Of a stretch of DNA of 64,000 nucleotides, positions 47,518 to 55,876 are shown piece after piece; position 1 is the stretch's first letter; the number at the start of each line of letters is the position of its first letter. This stretch comes from Pseudomonas duriflava (GTDB lineage: Bacteria; Pseudomonadota; Gammaproteobacteria; Pseudomonadales; Pseudomonadaceae): NCBI RefSeq assembly GCF_007830155.1, contig NZ_VLKY01000003.1, positions 1 through 64,000 on the forward strand, in the 5' to 3' direction. The translations under genes were made by a program, and so were the position numbers. The notes beneath the pieces are model-generated. The model was not told where the DNA came from, did not search any database, and saw nothing but the letters and a program-made list of their open reading frames with translations.

Positions 47518-48453
47518 TTATAAAGAGGCTTTTACAGCGTGTAGGCCGTTCTTGCCGTCCAGGGTGGTCACGCCATCAAGCACTGTCTCAAGTTTGCCGG
47601 GATGTTGCTTGAGCCAGGCCTTGGCCGCTTCCTGAGGCGAAGTACGGTCCAGAATGGGCGCCATTACCGCGCCGACCTCAGCCGAGGTAAAATGCAGGTT
47701 GCCTACAAGCTTTGCGACGTTTGGGCACTTTTCTGGGTAATTGGCTGTGGTTACTGCGGAAACCGTTGCCAAGCCTTCGTTGGGGCCGAAGACGTCCTCA
47801 CTGCCAGTGAGGTAGTGCATCTTGATTTGCAGATTCATGGGATGCGGCTTCCAGCCAAAAAAGACGATCCAGTCCTTGCGCTTTTCGGCCCGCTTGACGG
47901 CGGTTAGCATGCCAGCTTCGCTGGATTCGACGAGTTGGAAGTCCTTCAGGCCGAAACGGTTGTTCTTGATCATCTCGGCCGTGCCGCGGTTTGCGCCGCT
48001 GCCGGGTTCGATGCCATAAATCTTGCCATCGAGCTTGTCCCTGTACTTGGCGATATCGGCAAAGGTCTTCAATCCGGCTTCGTAGACGTAATCCGGTACG
48101 GCAAAGGTGGACTGGGCATCCGGCAGGATCGGTGACTCCATCACCTTAACCTGGCCCTTGTCGATGAACGGTTTGACTACTGGAATCATGGTGGGCTGCC
48201 AGTAGCCTAGGAATACATCCAGGTTGTCATCAGCCATAGCAGACATGATGATCTGTTGAGAAGCGGTAGTTTCTTCGGTCTGGTAGCCCAGCCCTTCGAG
48301 CATCACTTCGGCCATGGCGCTAGTTGCAATCACATCGGTCCAGTTGACTACCCCCAGGCGTACGGTCTTGCAGGCGACAGGGTCGGCGGCCAGAGCAGCG
48401 CTGCTTAGGGTCAATGCCAGGGCGGCGCTGGCATTACGGATAAAACGGTTCAT
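47518..48453 (-). CDS. caiX: Carnitine-binding periplasmic protein
   Basis: A 311-residue binding protein with signal peptide MNRFIRNASAALALTLSSAALA. The quaternary-amine cage is conserved with CbcX: GVVNWTDV, FLGYWQPTM, PDYVYEAG and FFGWKPHPMN. It would deliver carnitine to the CbcWV transporter, since no transporter genes are adjacent. ATG 48453 gives the signal peptide; the frame to 48501 adds an unlikely extension. It heads the carnitine operon and is divergent from cdhR. Confidence 0.92.
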   Translation of the reverse strand: MNRFIRNASAALALTLSSAALAADPVACKTVRLGVVNWTDVIATSAMAEVMLEGLGYQTEETTASQQIIMSAMADDNLDVFLGYWQPTMIPVVKPFIDKGQVKVMESPILPDAQSTFAVPDYVYEAGLKTFADIAKYRDKLDGKIYGIEPGSGANRGTAEMIKNNRFGLKDFQLVESSEAGMLTAVKRAEKRKDWIVFFGWKPHPMNLQIKMHYLTGSEDVFGPNEGLATVSAVTTANYPEKCPNVAKLVGNLHFTSAEVGAVMAPILDRTSPQEAAKAWLKQHPGKLETVLDGVTTLDGKNGLHAVKASL

Positions 48454-48624
48454 AGACAATTCTCCAGGCTTCGTTCGGCAGACGGTTTTCATACGAAACA
48501 ACTGCGTTGAAGGCCGTTTTTTCTTGATGAGCCGGCAAAAGCCGGCGCAGGCGGATCATGCGTTTCCATGGTTGATCCGAGCGGCAGGTCATACCCTACT
48601 GGGCTGGTGATATTGAAAACCGTA

Positions 48625-48656
48625 ACGGTTCGACGTGTAGTTGCACTGTAGCGACC
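48625..48656. promoter_or_regulatory. AraC-type repeats with 21-bp period between caiX and cdhR
   Basis: On the minus strand GGTCGCTACAG and CGTCGAACCGT place their GTCG words exactly 21 bases apart (CGAC at 48652 and 48631 on the plus strand). The GTCGCnAC core resembles the cbcX repeats. CdhR or GbdR could bind here to control caiX-cdhCAB-hocS. Confidence 0.5.
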
Positions 48657-48698
48657 TTTCGGTGACCTTAGCCGGATAGCCCAGTCTGGAGGTAAGTG

Positions 48699-49697
48699 AT
48701 GACACAGTTGTTCAGCTTTCTTCTCCTGCCAGGGTTTTCTGCCATGGGGTTCATCTCGGCCATCGAACCCTTGCGGGTGGCCAATCGCTTCCAGCCGGAC
48801 GCTTACCGCTGGCGACTGCTCAGTCGGGATGGGCAACCGGTTACGGCCAGCAATGGGATGGTGCTGAACACCGAACCGGCAGAAGAGAAGCTGGCGCCAG
48901 ATGAAGTTTTATTTATCGTCGCAGGGTTCGAGCCGCTGGCCATCTATGACTCTTTATTGGCACGCTGGCTTCGCCGCCTGGATCGAGACGGCGCGACATT
49001 AGGCGGTATCGACACCGGGAGCGTGGTGCTAGCTACGGCAGGGTTGCTCGACGGTTATCGGGTTACAGTGCACTGGGAAGCCTTGGCTGCTTTTCGCGAG
49101 TCCTATCCTCGGCTCACGGTCAGCCAGGAGCTGTACGAGATAGATGGACGGCGCATTACCTGCGCCGGGGGAACAGCCAGTATTGATTTGATGCTGGCCT
49201 TGATCAGCCGGGCTCACAGCGCAGAGCTGGCGGTACGGGTGTCTGAGCAGTTTGTCCTGGGACGCATCCGCTCGCCAAAAGAGCATCAGCGACTCAAGAC
49301 TGCTCAACGCTATGGCATCAGCAACCGTAAGCTGGCACAGGTACTGGATACCATGGAGCGCCATACAGAGCCGCCACTTTCTACCCTGGAGCTGGCCGAA
49401 AGTATCGACGTCACACGGCGGCAACTGGAGCGGTTGTTTCAGCAGCATCTGGACGCCACGCCGTCCGGCTTCTACCTCGCCCTGCGGCTGGACAAGGCAC
49501 GGCATCTGCTCCAGCAGAGCGATATGAGCGTGCTGGCTGTGGCCTTGGCTTGCGGGTTCGAATCACCGTCCTATTTCTCGCGCTGCTACCGCCAGCGCTT
49601 TGGCGTCAGTCCCAGGGACGATCGCATCGCACGACCCGGCGAACTTCTATTTCCAGGGACAACTGGACCTGCAGCGGTCCCTATAACCGTGCCTTGA
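48699..49697 (+). CDS. cdhR: AraC-family regulator of carnitine catabolism
   Basis: A 332-residue paralogue of GbdR. The N-terminal ~190 residues are the DJ-1/PfpI-like domain (FSAMGFISAIEPLRVANRF, GIDTGSVVLATAGLLDG). The C-terminal AraC HTH reads IDVTRRQLERLFQQHL and ALACGFESPSYFSRCYRQRFG. Divergent from caiX, it is the expected carnitine-responsive activator CdhR. ATG 48699 (six bases after GGAGG) is preferred to the overlapping GTG at 48696. Confidence 0.92.
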   Translation: MTQLFSFLLLPGFSAMGFISAIEPLRVANRFQPDAYRWRLLSRDGQPVTASNGMVLNTEPAEEKLAPDEVLFIVAGFEPLAIYDSLLARWLRRLDRDGATLGGIDTGSVVLATAGLLDGYRVTVHWEALAAFRESYPRLTVSQELYEIDGRRITCAGGTASIDLMLALISRAHSAELAVRVSEQFVLGRIRSPKEHQRLKTAQRYGISNRKLAQVLDTMERHTEPPLSTLELAESIDVTRRQLERLFQQHLDATPSGFYLALRLDKARHLLQQSDMSVLAVALACGFESPSYFSRCYRQRFGVSPRDDRIARPGELLFPGTTGPAAVPITVP

Positions 49698-49812
49698 CGC
49701 TTTCGGTAATACCCCTGTCGTTTTTGCGCGACAGTGGGGAAAACCCGAGGGATATGCTCCCCACAAAGCGTCGACAAACGATTCGGCGCATCAAGAACTG
49801 GGAGCCGCCCTG

Positions 49813-50790
49813 ATGAACGCCACTGAATTGCACGCGGACAGCATCGTCATTGACGGGCTGATCATCGCCAAATGGAACCGGGAACTGTTCGAAGATATGC
49901 GTAAAGGAGGCCTGACGGCGGCCAACTGCACCGTGTCGGTTTGGGAAGGCTTCAAGGCGACGGTAGACAATATCGCCGCGCAGAAAAAGTTGATGCGCGA
50001 GAACAGTGATCTGGTGATGCCGGTCTACACCACTGCTGACATTCGTACAGCCAAGGCCCAGGGCAAGACCGGCATTATCTTTGGCTTCCAGAACGCTCAT
50101 GCCTTTGAGGATCAGCTCGGTTATGTCGAGATCTTCAAACAGCTGGGCGTGGGCATCGTGCAGATGTGCTACAACACTCAGAACCTGGTGGGTACCGGCT
50201 GTTACGAGCGTGACGGCGGCCTGTCTGGTTTTGGTCGTGAAGTGGTGGCCGAGATGAACCGCGTCGGCATCATGTGCGACCTGTCCCATGTGGGCAGCAA
50301 AACCTCCGAAGAGGTCATCCTCGAATCCAAGAAGCCGGTCTGCTATTCCCACTGCCTGCCGTCCGGCCTGAAAGAGCATCCACGTAATAAGTCCGACGAA
50401 GAGCTCAAATTCATCGCCGATCATGGCGGTTTCGTCGGCGTTACGATGTTTGCGCCGTTCCTGGCCAAGGGCATCGAGTCCACCATCGACGATTACGCCG
50501 AAGCCATCGAATACGTGATGAATATTGTTGGCGAAGACGCCATTGGTATTGGTACCGACTTTACCCAGGGGCATGGCCAGGACTTCTTTGAATACCTGAC
50601 CCACGACAAGGGCTACGCCCGCCGACTGACCAACTTCGGCAAGATCGTCAACCCACTGGGTATCCGCACGGTAGGTGAGTTCCCCAACCTGACCGAGACG
50701 CTGCTTAAGCGCGGTATGTCCGAGCGCACCGTGCGCAAGGTCATGGGCGAGAACTGGGTGCGGGTACTGGGCGACGTCTGGGGCGAGTAA
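49813..50790 (+). CDS. M19 membrane-dipeptidase-like protein with altered metal site
   Basis: A 325-residue protein at the head of the dgc operon, matching by position the dipeptidase-family gene upstream of dgcA in P. aeruginosa. The M19 fold is clear: His159 in DLSHVG, His180 in CYSHC and Asp249 in GIGTDFTQG. However the N-terminal metal-binding HxD is replaced (DGLII, Leu16 and Ile18) and the bridging Glu is Gln93 (FGFQNAHAFE). It may have a changed metal content or be non-peptidolytic, perhaps acting on a dimethylglycine-related compound. Function is not known. Confidence 0.85.
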   Translation: MNATELHADSIVIDGLIIAKWNRELFEDMRKGGLTAANCTVSVWEGFKATVDNIAAQKKLMRENSDLVMPVYTTADIRTAKAQGKTGIIFGFQNAHAFEDQLGYVEIFKQLGVGIVQMCYNTQNLVGTGCYERDGGLSGFGREVVAEMNRVGIMCDLSHVGSKTSEEVILESKKPVCYSHCLPSGLKEHPRNKSDEELKFIADHGGFVGVTMFAPFLAKGIESTIDDYAEAIEYVMNIVGEDAIGIGTDFTQGHGQDFFEYLTHDKGYARRLTNFGKIVNPLGIRTVGEFPNLTETLLKRGMSERTVRKVMGENWVRVLGDVWGE

Positions 50791-50908
50791 ATGCTCAGGG
50801 CCTGCATAGCAGTGTCAGGCCCTCGCATCGGGCTCGCTGTACCTGATTTATGCCACCTGTTTAGTGCATGCCGAATGATTCGCTGGCAATCCTGTTTGGA
50901 GTTCTACC

Positions 50909-51439
50909 ATGGCCACACATGCTCCTGAAATGCCGATCCAGGTCGACGACGAAACCGGCGTCTGGACTACCGATGCGCTGCCCATGCTGTATGTGCCGCG
51001 GCACTTTTTCGTCAACAACCACATGGGTATCGAAGAGGTGCTCGGTGCGGAGAAGTACGCTGAAATTCTCTACAAGGCTGGCTACAAGTCCGCCTGGCAC
51101 TGGTGCGAAAAAGAAGCGGAGTGCCACGGTTTGGTTGGCGTCGAGGTATACGAGCACTACATGAAGCGCCTCTCCCAACGCGGCTGGGGACTGTTTGATA
51201 TTGAGCAGATTGACGTCGACGCCGGTACGGCCCAGATCCGCCTGCGGCATTCCGCCTTCGTTTATGTGTACGGCAAAGTTAATCGCAAGGTGGACTACAT
51301 GTTTACCGGCTGGTTTGCCGGTGCCATGGATCAGATTCTTGCCGCCAAGGGCAGCACAATTCGCACTGTTGCCGAGCAGGTGTACAGCGGTGCGGAAGAA
51401 GGCCACGACGATGGCCTGTTCGTGGTGAAGCCCCTGTAA
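50909..51439 (+). CDS. V4R-like small protein (DUF5943) of the dgc operon
   Basis: A 176-residue soluble protein (LYVPRHFFVNNHMGIEEVLG, YKSAWHWCEKEAECHGL) with features of the 4-vinyl-reductase/heme-NO-binding like fold. The second gene of the dgc operon in pseudomonads encodes such a protein, of unproven role; a small-ligand sensor or an accessory factor for dimethylglycine demethylation is possible. It lies 118 bases after the dipeptidase-like gene. Confidence 0.8.
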   Translation: MATHAPEMPIQVDDETGVWTTDALPMLYVPRHFFVNNHMGIEEVLGAEKYAEILYKAGYKSAWHWCEKEAECHGLVGVEVYEHYMKRLSQRGWGLFDIEQIDVDAGTAQIRLRHSAFVYVYGKVNRKVDYMFTGWFAGAMDQILAAKGSTIRTVAEQVYSGAEEGHDDGLFVVKPL

Positions 51440-51520
51440 ATCCTTTTGCATCGCGCCGCTCCCGGCGCGATGAACGATAACAAACAGCCCGTGCGTAACT
51501 CGCTGAGATGAGGTGCCGTG

Positions 51521-53581
51521 ATGGCCTTTGAAGCAATGTTCCAACCAATCCAGATCGGCAAGCTGACCATTCGCAACCGCGTACTCAGCACGGCGCACGC
51601 CGAGGTGTATGCCACTGACGGCGGTATGACGACCGAGCGCTATGTCAAATATTACGAGGAGAAGGCGAAGGGCGGTATCGGCCTTGCCATCTGCGGCGGT
51701 TCGTCGGTGGTCGCTATCGACAGCCCACAGCACTGGTGGAGTTCGGTAAACCTCTCCACCGACCGCATCATTCCGCATTTCCAGAATCTGGCTGATGCCA
51801 TGCACAAGCACGGCGCCAAGATCATGATCCAGATTACCCACATGGGCCGCCGCTCCCGTTGGGATGGCGGCCACTGGCCAACGTTGATGTCGCCGTCCGG
51901 TATTCGCGAGCCTGTGCACCGCGCTACCTGTAAGACCATCGAGCCGGAGGAGATCTGGCGGGTGATTGGCAATTTTGCCCAGGCCGCACGCCGGGCGAAA
52001 GAGGGCGGACTGGATGGCGTCGAGCTGTCTGCCGTGCATCAGCACATGATCGACCAGTTCTGGTCGCCCCGCGTGAACAAGCGTACCGATGAATGGGGCG
52101 GCAGCTTTGAAAACCGCATGCGCTTTGGCCTGGAAGTGCTTAAGGCCGTGCGGGCCGAGGTAGGTGATGATTTCTGCGTAGGCATGCGTATCTGTGGTGA
52201 TGAATTCCACCCGGACGGCCTTACCCATGACGATATGAAACAGATCGCCAAGTATTACAACGACACCGGCATGGTGGATTTTTTTGGCGTTATCGGCTCG
52301 GGTTGCGATACCCACAATACCCTGGCCAACGTGATTCCCAACATGACCTATCCGCCGGAGCCGTTCCTGCATTTGGCGGCGGGAATCAAGGAAGTCGTGA
52401 GCGTCCCTGTGCTGCACGCACAGAACATCAAGGACCCGAACCAGGCCACGCGTATCCTGGAAGGTGGCTATGTGGACATGGTCGGCATGACCCGCGCCCA
52501 TATTGCCGATCCGCACCTGATCGCCAAGATCAAGATGGGGCAGGTGGACCAGATTCGCCAGTGCGTGGGTGCCAACTACTGTATCGACCGCCAGTATCAA
52601 GGTCTGGATGTGCTGTGCATCCAGAACGCTGCAACCAGTCGTGAATACATGGGGGTGCCGCACATCATTGAGAAATCCACCGGGCCCAAGCGCAAGGTGG
52701 TCATCGTGGGTGGCGGCCCGGCCGGAATGGAGGCGGCGCGCGTATCGGCCGAACGGGGACATGACGTGACCCTGTTCGAAAAGCAGGACCAACTGGGTGG
52801 TCAGATTACCCTGGCGTCCAAGGCGCCCCAGCGTGACCAGATCGCCGGTATTACCCGCTGGTATCAGCTTGAACTGGCCCGCTTGAATGTGGACCTGCGG
52901 CTGGGTACGGCGGCTGATCCTGACACCATCATGGATCTGCGGCCCGATATCGTTGTGCTGGCCAATGGCGGCCATCCGTTCCTGGAGCAGAACGAGCACT
53001 GGGGCGCGGCAGAGGGCCTTGTTGTCAGCAGCTGGGACATTCTTTCCGGCAAAGTCGAGCCGGGTAAGAACGTACTGGTCTACGACACCATCTGTGAATT
53101 CAGCGGCATGTCTGTAGCGGACTACCTGGCCGACAAGGGCGCGCAGGTGGAAATTGTCACTGACGACATCAAGCCGGGCGTGGCCATTGGTGGAACTACC
53201 TTCCCGACGTATTACCGCAGCCTTTACCCCAAGGAAGTGATCATGACCGGCGACCTGATGCTGGAAAAGGTTTACCCCGAGGGCGACAAGAAAATCGCCG
53301 TGCTGGAAAACGAATATACCGGCGCGAAGGAAGAGCGGGTGGTGGACCAGATCGTTATCGAGAACGGCGTACGCCCGGACGAGACGCTCTATTACGCGCT
53401 GAAGGAAGGTTCGCGCAACAAAGGCCAAGTTGATATCGAAGCCTTGTTTGCGATCCAGCCGCAACCAGTGCTGAGTGAGCAGGGTAATGGCTACTTACTG
53501 TTCCGTATCGGGGACTGCGTGGCGCAACGCAATACACACGCGGCGATTTATGACGCGCTGCGGCTGTGTAAGGACTTTTAA
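51521..53581 (+). CDS. dgcA: Dimethylglycine catabolism flavoprotein
   Basis: A 686-residue enzyme of the old-yellow-enzyme/trimethylamine-dehydrogenase class that, with DgcB, demethylates dimethylglycine to sarcosine. Residues ~5-330 form the FMN barrel (FQPIQIGKLTIRNRVLSTAH). Cys348, Cys354 and Cys366 line up with iron-sulfur ligands, but the usual second Cys is Ala351. About 390-650 is the FAD/NAD-type domain (VVIVGGGPAGMEAARVSAERG). ATG 51521 follows GAGG. It is upstream of dgcB with a REP-like insertion between them. Confidence 0.92.
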   Translation: MAFEAMFQPIQIGKLTIRNRVLSTAHAEVYATDGGMTTERYVKYYEEKAKGGIGLAICGGSSVVAIDSPQHWWSSVNLSTDRIIPHFQNLADAMHKHGAKIMIQITHMGRRSRWDGGHWPTLMSPSGIREPVHRATCKTIEPEEIWRVIGNFAQAARRAKEGGLDGVELSAVHQHMIDQFWSPRVNKRTDEWGGSFENRMRFGLEVLKAVRAEVGDDFCVGMRICGDEFHPDGLTHDDMKQIAKYYNDTGMVDFFGVIGSGCDTHNTLANVIPNMTYPPEPFLHLAAGIKEVVSVPVLHAQNIKDPNQATRILEGGYVDMVGMTRAHIADPHLIAKIKMGQVDQIRQCVGANYCIDRQYQGLDVLCIQNAATSREYMGVPHIIEKSTGPKRKVVIVGGGPAGMEAARVSAERGHDVTLFEKQDQLGGQITLASKAPQRDQIAGITRWYQLELARLNVDLRLGTAADPDTIMDLRPDIVVLANGGHPFLEQNEHWGAAEGLVVSSWDILSGKVEPGKNVLVYDTICEFSGMSVADYLADKGAQVEIVTDDIKPGVAIGGTTFPTYYRSLYPKEVIMTGDLMLEKVYPEGDKKIAVLENEYTGAKEERVVDQIVIENGVRPDETLYYALKEGSRNKGQVDIEALFAIQPQPVLSEQGNGYLLFRIGDCVAQRNTHAAIYDALRLCKDF

Positions 53582-53675
53582 CGCTACTGCAATGATAGGT
53601 GCTCAACCCCTCTTATTTACTACAGTGGCTACTGCGGGGAATAGAGGGGACAGAGCGCGTAGCCTGGCCGCAGAC

Positions 53676-53755
53676 GTAACCCACCGAAAAGGCCCTAACC
53701 GGCTTGGTGGACTTAGCAAATGGTTAGTGGGTTACGCCTCGGCCAACCCACCCTA
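53676..53755. repeat. REP-like composite palindrome between dgcA and dgcB
   Basis: CGTAACCCAC (53677-53686) pairs with GTGGGTTACG (53727-53736), and GTGGGTT (53727-53733) can alternatively pair with AACCCAC (53745-53751), followed by CCTACG. It shares words with the element at 31433-31461. It ends 13 bases before the dgcB start. Confidence 0.65.
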
Positions 53756-53767
53756 CGAGGCTCCGGT

Positions 53768-55765
53768 ATGTTGAATATCCTCCTCCCGATCCTGCTTTTC
53801 ACTGCCTTGGCGCTGGCCGTGCTCGGTGCCTGCCGGCGCGTCATGCTGTGGCGGCAAGGGCGGCCTGCACAGGTCGACCTGATCCGGGGCCTGCTGGCCA
53901 TGCCGCGGCGTTATCTGGTCGATCTCCACCATGTGGTCGAGCGCGACCGCTACATGTCCAAGACTCACGTTGCCACAGCGGGCGGATTCGTGGCGGCGGC
54001 CGTGCTGGCGGTGCTGGTCCATGGCTTTGGTTTGCAAAGCCGGATTCTCGGCTGGGCATTGCTGGCCGCTACCGCCTGTATGTTTGTGGGCGCGTTGTTT
54101 GTGGCCAAGCGGCGGCGTAATCCACCGGCGCGCCTGTCCAAAGGGCCCTGGATGCGCCTGCCTAAAAGCCTGCTGATGTTTTCCGCCAGCTTTTTTATCG
54201 CCACGCTACCGGTTGCCGGAATTCTTCCGGAAAACTTTGGCGGTTGGATACTGGCGGCAGTTCTGGCCGTGGGCGTTGCCTGGGGCGTGTCGGAATTGTT
54301 CTTTGGCATGACCTGGGGCGGCCCGATGAAGCACGCCTTTGCCGGTGCCCTGCATTTGGCCTTCCACCGTCGGCCCGAGCGCTTTCGCACGCCGTTCAAT
54401 GCCAGCGCGGCGCGATCCAGTGGCTTGAAAGCGTTGGATCTGAATGATTCTTCTGCCCCGCTGGGCGTAGAAAAACCAAAAGACTTTACCTGGAATCAAC
54501 TGCTCGGCTTTGACGCCTGCGTTCAGTGCGGCCGCTGCGAGGCCATGTGCCCTGCCTATGCGGCTGGCCAACCGCTCAATCCGAAAAAGCTGATCCAGGA
54601 TATGGTTATCGGGATGGCGGGTGGCACCGACGCACGCTATTTCGGCTCGCCTTATCCCGGTAAACCGATTGGTGAGCACGGCGGCAATGCCCATTCGCCC
54701 ATCGTGTCCTTTGAAGGCAAGGCACTGGTGGACGCCGAGACGCTATGGTCCTGCACGACCTGCCGGGCCTGCGTGGAAGAGTGCCCCATGATGATCGAGC
54801 ACGTTGATGCCATCGTGGATATGCGCCGCCACCTAACCCTGGAGAAGGGGGCAACCCCAAACAAGGGCGCCGAGGTGCTGGACAACCTGATCGCTACCGA
54901 TAACCCCAACGGTTTCAACCCCGTCAATCGTATGAACTGGGCGGCGGACCTGGATCTTCCCTTGATTGCCAGTAAGCAGCACGCGGACGTGTTGTTCTGG
55001 GTGGGCGACGGTGCCTTCGATATGCGTAACCAGCGTACGCTTAGAGCCTTTGTCAAAGTGCTCAAAGCGGCCAAGGTGGACTTTGCCGTGCTTGGCCTGG
55101 AAGAGCGTGACAGCGGTGACGTCGCACGTCGTCTGGGGGATGAGGCAACCTTCCAGCAACTGGCCAAACGCAACATTGCTACGCTGTCCCGCTACCGCTT
55201 CAAGCGTATCGTGACCTGCGATCCGCACAGTTTCCATGTGCTTAAAAATGAGTACGGCGCGCTGGGCGGCAAGTACACGGTCTTCCACCACAGCACCTTT
55301 CTGGCCGAGTTGATGGACAGCCAGGCGCTGAACGTAGGCCAGCACCCCCTTGCCTTCCAGCAGGGCGGTGGGCTGACCTATCACGACCCGTGCTACCTCG
55401 GCCGCTATAACGGCGAGTACGAGGCACCGCGTAAAGTGCTCAAAGCCATCGGGATCGAGGTCAAGGAAATGGAACGTGCCGGCTTTCGTGCCCGTTGCTG
55501 TGGCGGTGGAGGCGGTGCGCCGATTACTGATATCCCCGGTACGCAGCGGATTCCGGATATGCGAATGGCTGATATCAAGACGACGGGTGCCGAAGTAGTC
55601 GCTGTTGGCTGCCCGCAATGCACCGCCATGCTGGAAGGTGTAGTTGCGCCTCGCCCAGAGGTGAAAGACATTGCCGAATTAGTGGCCGAGGTATTGATTG
55701 AGACGCCGGTAGCGCCTGTAAAGCCGTCAGCTGCTCCCAAGCGTGAAGCAGTGGAGGTGTCATGA
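53768..55765 (+). CDS. dgcB: Membrane iron-sulfur subunit for dimethylglycine catabolism
   Basis: A 665-residue protein with about five N-terminal membrane helices, two 4Fe-4S motifs (CVQCGRCEAMCP and CTTCRACVEECP), and C-terminal CCG domains (HDPCYLGRYNGEYEAP, RCCGGGGG, VGCPQC). It would pass electrons from DgcA or EtfAB to the membrane. ATG 53768 was chosen; the frame to 53720 begins inside the REP-like repeat. A 14-bp hairpin follows before etfA. Confidence 0.92.
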   Translation: MLNILLPILLFTALALAVLGACRRVMLWRQGRPAQVDLIRGLLAMPRRYLVDLHHVVERDRYMSKTHVATAGGFVAAAVLAVLVHGFGLQSRILGWALLAATACMFVGALFVAKRRRNPPARLSKGPWMRLPKSLLMFSASFFIATLPVAGILPENFGGWILAAVLAVGVAWGVSELFFGMTWGGPMKHAFAGALHLAFHRRPERFRTPFNASAARSSGLKALDLNDSSAPLGVEKPKDFTWNQLLGFDACVQCGRCEAMCPAYAAGQPLNPKKLIQDMVIGMAGGTDARYFGSPYPGKPIGEHGGNAHSPIVSFEGKALVDAETLWSCTTCRACVEECPMMIEHVDAIVDMRRHLTLEKGATPNKGAEVLDNLIATDNPNGFNPVNRMNWAADLDLPLIASKQHADVLFWVGDGAFDMRNQRTLRAFVKVLKAAKVDFAVLGLEERDSGDVARRLGDEATFQQLAKRNIATLSRYRFKRIVTCDPHSFHVLKNEYGALGGKYTVFHHSTFLAELMDSQALNVGQHPLAFQQGGGLTYHDPCYLGRYNGEYEAPRKVLKAIGIEVKEMERAGFRARCCGGGGGAPITDIPGTQRIPDMRMADIKTTGAEVVAVGCPQCTAMLEGVVAPRPEVKDIAELVAEVLIETPVAPVKPSAAPKREAVEVS

Positions 55766-55795
55766 CGAAGACACCTCACGGCCGTAGGGCGCATG

Positions 55796-55829
55796 GTGAT
55801 ACCCAGCACTTGTCCGTGCTGGGTATCAC
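55796..55829 (+). other. Perfect 14-bp hairpin inside the dgc operon
   Basis: GTGATACCCAGCAC (55796-55809) and GTGCTGGGTATCAC (55816-55829) around TTGTCC. It lies between dgcB and the etfA-like gene without a T-run. It may limit or stabilise transcripts, lowering EtfAB relative to DgcAB or protecting the upstream mRNA. Confidence 0.6.
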
Positions 55830-55876
55830 TCGGTTAGAGCCAGTCTGTACAACCACGCTATGCCCAGGAGCGGACC

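Noticed and set aside
49711..49740. Hairpin after cdhR as a GbdR site for the dgc operon
   Set aside because: CTGTCG/CGACAG forms a stem, but no second copy lies at a 21-bp distance as in the cbcX and caiX regions, and no T-run marks it as a terminator.
50861..53464. Open frame of 867 codons on the minus strand
   Set aside because: It is antisense to the well-supported 50909 gene and dgcA, follows their third-codon-position bias, and shows no recognisable domain. GC-rich coding DNA commonly gives such shadow frames.
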